This document shows, piece by piece, positions 61,476 through 64,000 of a DNA stretch of 64,000 bases. Position numbers and translations under genes: made by a program. Under the pieces are notes generated by a model. The model was not told where the DNA came from, did no database searches, and worked only from the letters and a program-made list of their open reading frames with translations. The first letter of the stretch is position 1. Each line of letters starts with the position of its first letter. The DNA lies in the NCBI RefSeq assembly GCF_000282515.1, contig NZ_AKJD01000146.1:1-64000 (forward strand), in the 5' to 3' direction. The stretch comes from Pseudomonas sp. GM80 (lineage in GTDB: Bacteria; Pseudomonadota; Gammaproteobacteria; Pseudomonadales; Pseudomonadaceae).

Positions 61476-61946
61476 GTGAACATTAATGCGACCCTGATTG
61501 GCCAGTCCGTTGCGTTCCTGATTTTTGTACTGTTCTGCATGAAGTATGTATGGCCTCCGGTCATCACTGCCCTGCACGAACGTCAAAAGAAGATCGCTGA
61601 TGGTCTGGACGCTGCCAGCCGAGCAGCTCGCGACCTGGAGTTGGCCCAAGAAAAAGCGGGTCAGCAACTGCGCGAAGCGAAAGCTCAGGCAGCTGAAATC
61701 ATCGAGCAAGCCAAGAAACGCGGTAACCAGATTGTCGAAGAGGCCGTTGAAAAGGCCCGTGTCGACGCTGACCGTGTGAAGGTTCAGGCTCAAGCCGAGA
61801 TCGAACAGGAACTGAACAGTGTCAAAGACAAGCTGCGCGCCCAAGTGGGTATGCTGGCTGTCGGCGGCGCCGAGAAGATCCTGGGTGCCACAATCGATCA
61901 AAACGCGCACGCAGAGCTGGTTAACCAACTGGCTGCTGAAATCTAA
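61476..61946 (+). CDS. atpF: ATP synthase F0 subunit b
   Basis: Peripheral stalk subunit, 156 residues. One N-terminal span (about 5-25; [20 protein letters not shown]) and a long charged coiled coil (about 30-135). GTG start at 61476 after GCGAGGTG. Confidence 0.97.
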   Translation: MNINATLIGQSVAFLIFVLFCMKYVWPPVITALHERQKKIADGLDAASRAARDLELAQEKAGQQLREAKAQAAEIIEQAKKRGNQIVEEAVEKARVDADRVKVQAQAEIEQELNSVKDKLRAQVGMLAVGGAEKILGATIDQNAHAELVNQLAAEI

Positions 61947-61958
61947 GCGAGGGCGATC

Positions 61959-62495
61959 ATGGCAGAACTGACCACGTTGGCCCGACCTTACGCTAAGGCG
62001 GCCTTCGAGCACGCTCAGGCCCACCAGCAACTGGCCAATTGGTCAGCCATGCTCGGCCTGGCTGCAGCGGTGTCACAAGATGACACCATGCAGCGCGTGC
62101 TCAAGGCCCCGCGACTGACGAGCGCAGAAAAGGCCGCCACGTTTATTGACGTGTGCGGCGACAAGTTTGATGCCAAGGCACAGAACTTCATCAATGTCGT
62201 TGCCGAAAACGACCGTCTCCCGCTTCTGCCGGAGATTGCCGCTCTTTTCGACCTGTACAAGGCCGAACAAGAGAAGTCGGTAGACGTTGAAGTGACCAGT
62301 GCTTTCGCATTGAACCAAGAACAGCAAGACAAACTCGCCAAGGTTCTCAGTGCACGACTCAACCGGGAAGTGCGCCTGCAAGTTGCGGAGGATGCTGCCC
62401 TAATAGGTGGTGTCGTTATCCGCGCCGGCGACCTGGTTATCGATGGCTCGATTCGCGGCAAAATCGCGAAACTTGCCGAAGCATTGAAATCTTGA
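61959..62495 (+). CDS. atpH: ATP synthase F1 subunit delta
   Basis: Links the b-dimer to the alpha3beta3 head. It has 178 residues; N-terminal helical domain with [14 protein letters not shown]-terminal signature [20 protein letters not shown] (about 147-166). 12 bp after atpF. Confidence 0.97.
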   Translation: MAELTTLARPYAKAAFEHAQAHQQLANWSAMLGLAAAVSQDDTMQRVLKAPRLTSAEKAATFIDVCGDKFDAKAQNFINVVAENDRLPLLPEIAALFDLYKAEQEKSVDVEVTSAFALNQEQQDKLAKVLSARLNREVRLQVAEDAALIGGVVIRAGDLVIDGSIRGKIAKLAEALKS

Positions 62496-62516
62496 GTTTG
62501 AAGGGGCAGCAGAGCA

Positions 62517-64000
62517 ATGCAGCAACTCAATCCTTCCGAAATAAGTGAAATTATCAAGGGCCGCATCGACAAGCTCGATGTGACCTCCCAAGCCCGTAAC
62601 CAAGGCACTGTCGTCAGCGTATCTGACGGCATCGTGCGGATTCACGGTCTGGCCGACGTCATGTACGGCGAGATGATCGAGTTTCCGGGCGGCGTCTACG
62701 GTATGGCCCTCAACCTGGAGCAAGACTCCGTAGGTGCCGTTGTATTGGGCGCTTACCAGTCTCTGGCTGAAGGCATGAGCGCCAAGTGCACCGGCCGCAT
62801 CCTCGAAGTTCCTGTTGGTAAGGAACTGCTGGGTCGCGTAGTCGACGCACTGGGTAACCCTGTTGACGGCAAAGGTCCACTGGGCAACACCGAGACCGAC
62901 GCGGTCGAGAAAGTTGCTCCGGGCGTGATCTGGCGTAAGTCGGTAGACCAGCCTGTACAGACTGGCTACAAGGCTGTCGATGCCATGATCCCTGTCGGCC
63001 GTGGCCAGCGTGAGCTGATCATCGGTGACCGTCAGATCGGTAAAACCGCTCTGGCGATCGACGCGATCATCAACCAGAAAGACAGCGGCATTTTCTGCGT
63101 CTACGTAGCTATTGGTCAGAAACAATCGACCATCGCCAACGTGGTTCGCAAGCTGGAAGAAAACGGCGCCCTGGCCAACACGATCATCGTGGCTGCCAGT
63201 GCTTCGGAATCTCCTGCGCTGCAATTCCTGGCACCGTACTCCGGTTGCACCATGGGTGAATTCTTCCGCGACCGCGGTGAAGACGCGCTGATCGTTTATG
63301 ACGATCTGTCCAAGCAAGCAGTGGCTTACCGCCAGATTTCCCTGCTGCTGCGCCGTCCACCAGGCCGTGAAGCTTACCCAGGCGACGTGTTCTATCTCCA
63401 CTCCCGTCTGCTGGAGCGCGCATCCCGCGTTTCGGAAGAATACGTAGAGAAGTTCACCAACGGCGCAGTGACCGGCAAAACCGGTTCGCTGACCGCACTG
63501 CCGATCATCGAAACCCAGGCTGGCGACGTTTCCGCGTTCGTTCCGACCAACGTGATTTCCATCACCGACGGTCAGATCTTCCTGGAATCGGCCATGTTCA
63601 ACTCGGGCATCCGCCCTGCAGTGAACGCCGGTGTTTCGGTATCCCGTGTGGGTGGTGCCGCTCAGACCAAGATCATCAAGAAGCTCTCCGGTGGTATCCG
63701 TACCGCTCTGGCTCAGTACCGTGAACTGGCAGCATTCGCCCAGTTCGCTTCTGACCTGGACGAAGCGACCCGTAAGCAACTTGAGCATGGTCAGCGCGTT
63801 ACCGAGCTGATGAAGCAGAAGCAATACGCACCAATGTCGATCGCTGACATGGCGCTGTCGCTGTATGCCGCTGAGCGTGGGTTCCTGACTGACGTTGAAA
63901 TCGCCAAGATCGGCAGCTTCGAACAAGCGCTGATCGCTTTCTTCAACCGCGATCACGCCGATTTGATGGCCAAGATCAACGTTAAAGGTGACTTCAATGA
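62517..64000 (+). CDS. atpA: ATP synthase F1 subunit alpha (partial, cut by the window end)
   Basis: The first 494 codons of about 514. It opens [20 protein letters not shown]. Non-catalytic nucleotide site with P-loop [14 protein letters not shown] (about 169-182); the [14 protein letters not shown] signature (about 364-377) includes the arginine finger region. The frame is intact to base 64000, and the C-terminal 20 or so residues lie outside. An AAGGGGCAGCAGAGCA stretch precedes the ATG. Confidence 0.97.
   Translation, partial: MQQLNPSEISEIIKGRIDKLDVTSQARNQGTVVSVSDGIVRIHGLADVMYGEMIEFPGGVYGMALNLEQDSVGAVVLGAYQSLAEGMSAKCTGRILEVPVGKELLGRVVDALGNPVDGKGPLGNTETDAVEKVAPGVIWRKSVDQPVQTGYKAVDAMIPVGRGQRELIIGDRQIGKTALAIDAIINQKDSGIFCVYVAIGQKQSTIANVVRKLEENGALANTIIVAASASESPALQFLAPYSGCTMGEFFRDRGEDALIVYDDLSKQAVAYRQISLLLRRPPGREAYPGDVFYLHSRLLERASRVSEEYVEKFTNGAVTGKTGSLTALPIIETQAGDVSAFVPTNVISITDGQIFLESAMFNSGIRPAVNAGVSVSRVGGAAQTKIIKKLSGGIRTALAQYRELAAFAQFASDLDEATRKQLEHGQRVTELMKQKQYAPMSIADMALSLYAAERGFLTDVEIAKIGSFEQALIAFFNRDHADLMAKINVKGDFN

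Noticed and set aside
62400-63956. 518-codon open frame on the minus strand
   Set aside because: Antisense of atpH/atpA, no family similarity.

Overview
The window is a chromosomal segment of a Pseudomonas, most likely of the P. fluorescens group, that spans the replication origin. The call rests on the gene order gmhB-glyS-glyQ-tag / gyrB-recF-dnaN-dnaA / rpmH-rnpA-yidD-yidC-mnmE / mnmG-rsmG-parA-parB-atpIBEFHA, on high-GC codon usage, and on four families of REP-type palindromes typical of P. fluorescens intergenic DNA. No rRNA, tRNA, prophage, insertion sequence or CRISPR array is visible.

Layout. 0.1-7.7 kb: a fused SpmA/SpmB-like membrane protein, then a minus-strand operon encoding an Mce/MlaD-type lipid ABC transporter (DUF5924/DUF2914 protein, STAS-permease, ATPase, MlaD, PqiC-like lipoprotein), and an M16 peptidase. 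7.9-14 kb: Na/Pi cotransporter, TerC, CitMHS citrate transporter and three small enzymes. 14-19.3 kb: a choline-O-sulfate module (LysR regulator, choline-sulfatase, lone choline-binding protein, SulP transporter). 19.4-25.2 kb: aroE-hemF, divergent quinone reductase, tsaC-dprA-LysM. 25.3-29.6 kb: def-fmt-rsmB-trkA. 29.7-36.4 kb: TPR and PilZ proteins, lipid A acyltransferase, tag, glyQS, gmhB, plsC. 36.5-39.8 kb: a divergent two-component system and dinD. 40-46.2 kb: gyrB-recF-dnaN-dnaA, all on the minus strand. 46.23-46.8 kb: oriC. 46.8-50.7 kb: rpmH-rnpA-yidD-yidC-mnmE. 50.8-54.8 kb: a FecI/FecR/TonB-receptor iron-uptake system. 54.8-55.3 kb: a Fur-box-like site, an orphan terminator and a second DnaA-box cluster. 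55.3-64 kb: mnmG-rsmG-parA-parB and the ATP synthase operon, with atpA cut by the window end.

How it works together. DnaA acts at the box cluster beside an AT-rich tract with two tandem 13-mers. dnaN, recF and gyrB supply clamp, repair and supercoiling functions. ParA/ParB and a perfect 16-bp parS inside recF, about 4 kb from oriC, serve segregation. Most remaining genes are housekeeping: translation (def, fmt, glyQS, rsmB, rsmG, mnmE, mnmG, tsaC, rpmH, rnpA), membrane biogenesis (yidC, yidD, plsC, lipid A acyltransferase) and energy (atp).

The less ordinary features are: (1) about 30 exact TTATCCACA DnaA boxes scattered from 14 to 58 kb, including inside genes; (2) a second DnaA-box/AT-rich region before mnmG; (3) a Fur-box-like element followed by a terminator with no gene in front of it, a candidate small RNA; (4) a histidine kinase that looks like a CHASE2 kinase lacking its sensor domain; (5) a perfect 9-bp inverted repeat upstream of dinD and no visible LexA box. 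I see no wholly new multi-gene system. Counts and motif matches were made by eye.
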